A DNA stretch of 64,000 nucleotides from Novosphingobium sp. Chol11 (GTDB taxonomy: Bacteria > Pseudomonadota > Alphaproteobacteria > Sphingomonadales > Sphingomonadaceae), in NCBI RefSeq assembly GCF_900218065.1, contig NZ_OBMU01000001.1:1390650-1454649 (forward strand). Direction: 5' to 3'. Made by a program: the position numbers and the translations under genes. Under the pieces are notes generated by a model. The model saw nothing but the letters and a program-made list of their open reading frames with translations. It was not told the origin of the DNA and searched no databases. Shown here piece after piece: positions 63,887 to 64,000 of the stretch (positions within the stretch are counted from its first letter, which is position 1; every line of letters begins with the position of its first letter).

Positions 63887-64000
63887 ATGGCGCGGCCATC
63901 CAGCCGACGTCCCGGCCATAACCGCAAGGCGCAGTACAGCCTGTTTGCCAGCTATGTTGTGGCGATAACGGGTGCGGCTGTCGGCTTGCTGCTGGTCGCC
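63887..64000 (+). CDS. mreC: Rod-shape-determining protein MreC, N-terminal fragment
   Basis: The 38 codons before the window edge read MARPSSRRPGHNRKAQYSLF then ASYVVAITGAAVGLLLVA: a basic cytoplasmic tail and the start of a transmembrane helix, as in MreC. AGGGGGAC lies upstream of the ATG. The position directly after mreB supports the call; the periplasmic domain lies beyond the window. Confidence 0.85.
   Translation, partial: MARPSSRRPGHNRKAQYSLFASYVVAITGAAVGLLLVA

Overview
This 64 kb window looks like ordinary chromosome from an alphaproteobacterium of the Sphingomonadaceae (Sphingobium/Sphingomonas type). The basis is high G+C with C/G-rich third positions, the TrmFO pathway, fused lipoyl-E1 beta, an endonuclease-type MutL, DUF4170 and DUF2093 proteins, and many GTG/TTG starts. 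The genus is inferred from family memory; no database was searched. There is no prophage, insertion sequence, CRISPR array or rRNA operon.

Layout, left to right. 1-5.2 kb: a periplasmic YceI protein, a DUF1993 protein, leuA behind what reads as a leucine-rich leader-peptide attenuator, a VOC protein and trmFO. 5.2-9.8 kb: an EF-hand protein and a squalene/phytoene-synthase-like protein, divergent from three TadG/TadE pilin-like genes of visibly lower G+C. 9.9-14.1 kb (minus strand): pdhB, pdhA, an FtsB/DivIC protein and eno. 14.3-16.6 kb: a tight run of small membrane or amphipathic proteins (DUF883-like, holin-family, two more) and a DUF4170 protein. 16.6-22.7 kb (minus): carA-rraB-carB-greA-rhomboid. 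22.9-28.1 kb: yqeY, dnaG, rpoD with a strong terminator, and an unknown protein. 28.2-33.3 kb: a MoxR ATPase and its likely VWA partner, separated by a GFA protein, a secreted unknown and a soluble chemoreceptor-like protein. 33.3-43.3 kb: anmK, tyrS, PilZ, MscS, recG, sdhE, a REP-like palindromic repeat and mfd. 43.5-48.7 kb: two secreted proteins, a GGDEF/EAL protein, moaA, an NAD kinase and tRNA-Asn(GTT). 48.9-52.6 kb: a SPOR/TPR lipoprotein candidate, a small protein with a ribbon-helix-helix-like end, a ParA ATPase and a Sel1/SPOR protein. 52.7-64 kb: purU, a sparse 540-bp stretch, a DUF2093 protein, a nitronate monooxygenase-like protein, a glycosyltransferase, a hydrolase, selO, a deoxyinosine glycosylase, a MaoC protein, a periplasmic unknown, mutL, mreB and the start of mreC.

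Most genes are core functions: leucine synthesis, carbamoyl phosphate and pyruvate oxidation, primase/sigma/Mfd/RecG/MutL information processing, tRNA modification, and cell-shape and division proteins. The parts least explained by known biology are the SPOR-ParA cluster (48868-52636), the small-membrane-protein cluster (14309-16233), the leuA leader (about 1520-1668), the chemoreceptor with its sensor at the C-terminus (30618-31997), the orphan Tad pilin trio (6486-9824) and the secreted unknowns. I found no clear case for a wholly new defence or mobile system.
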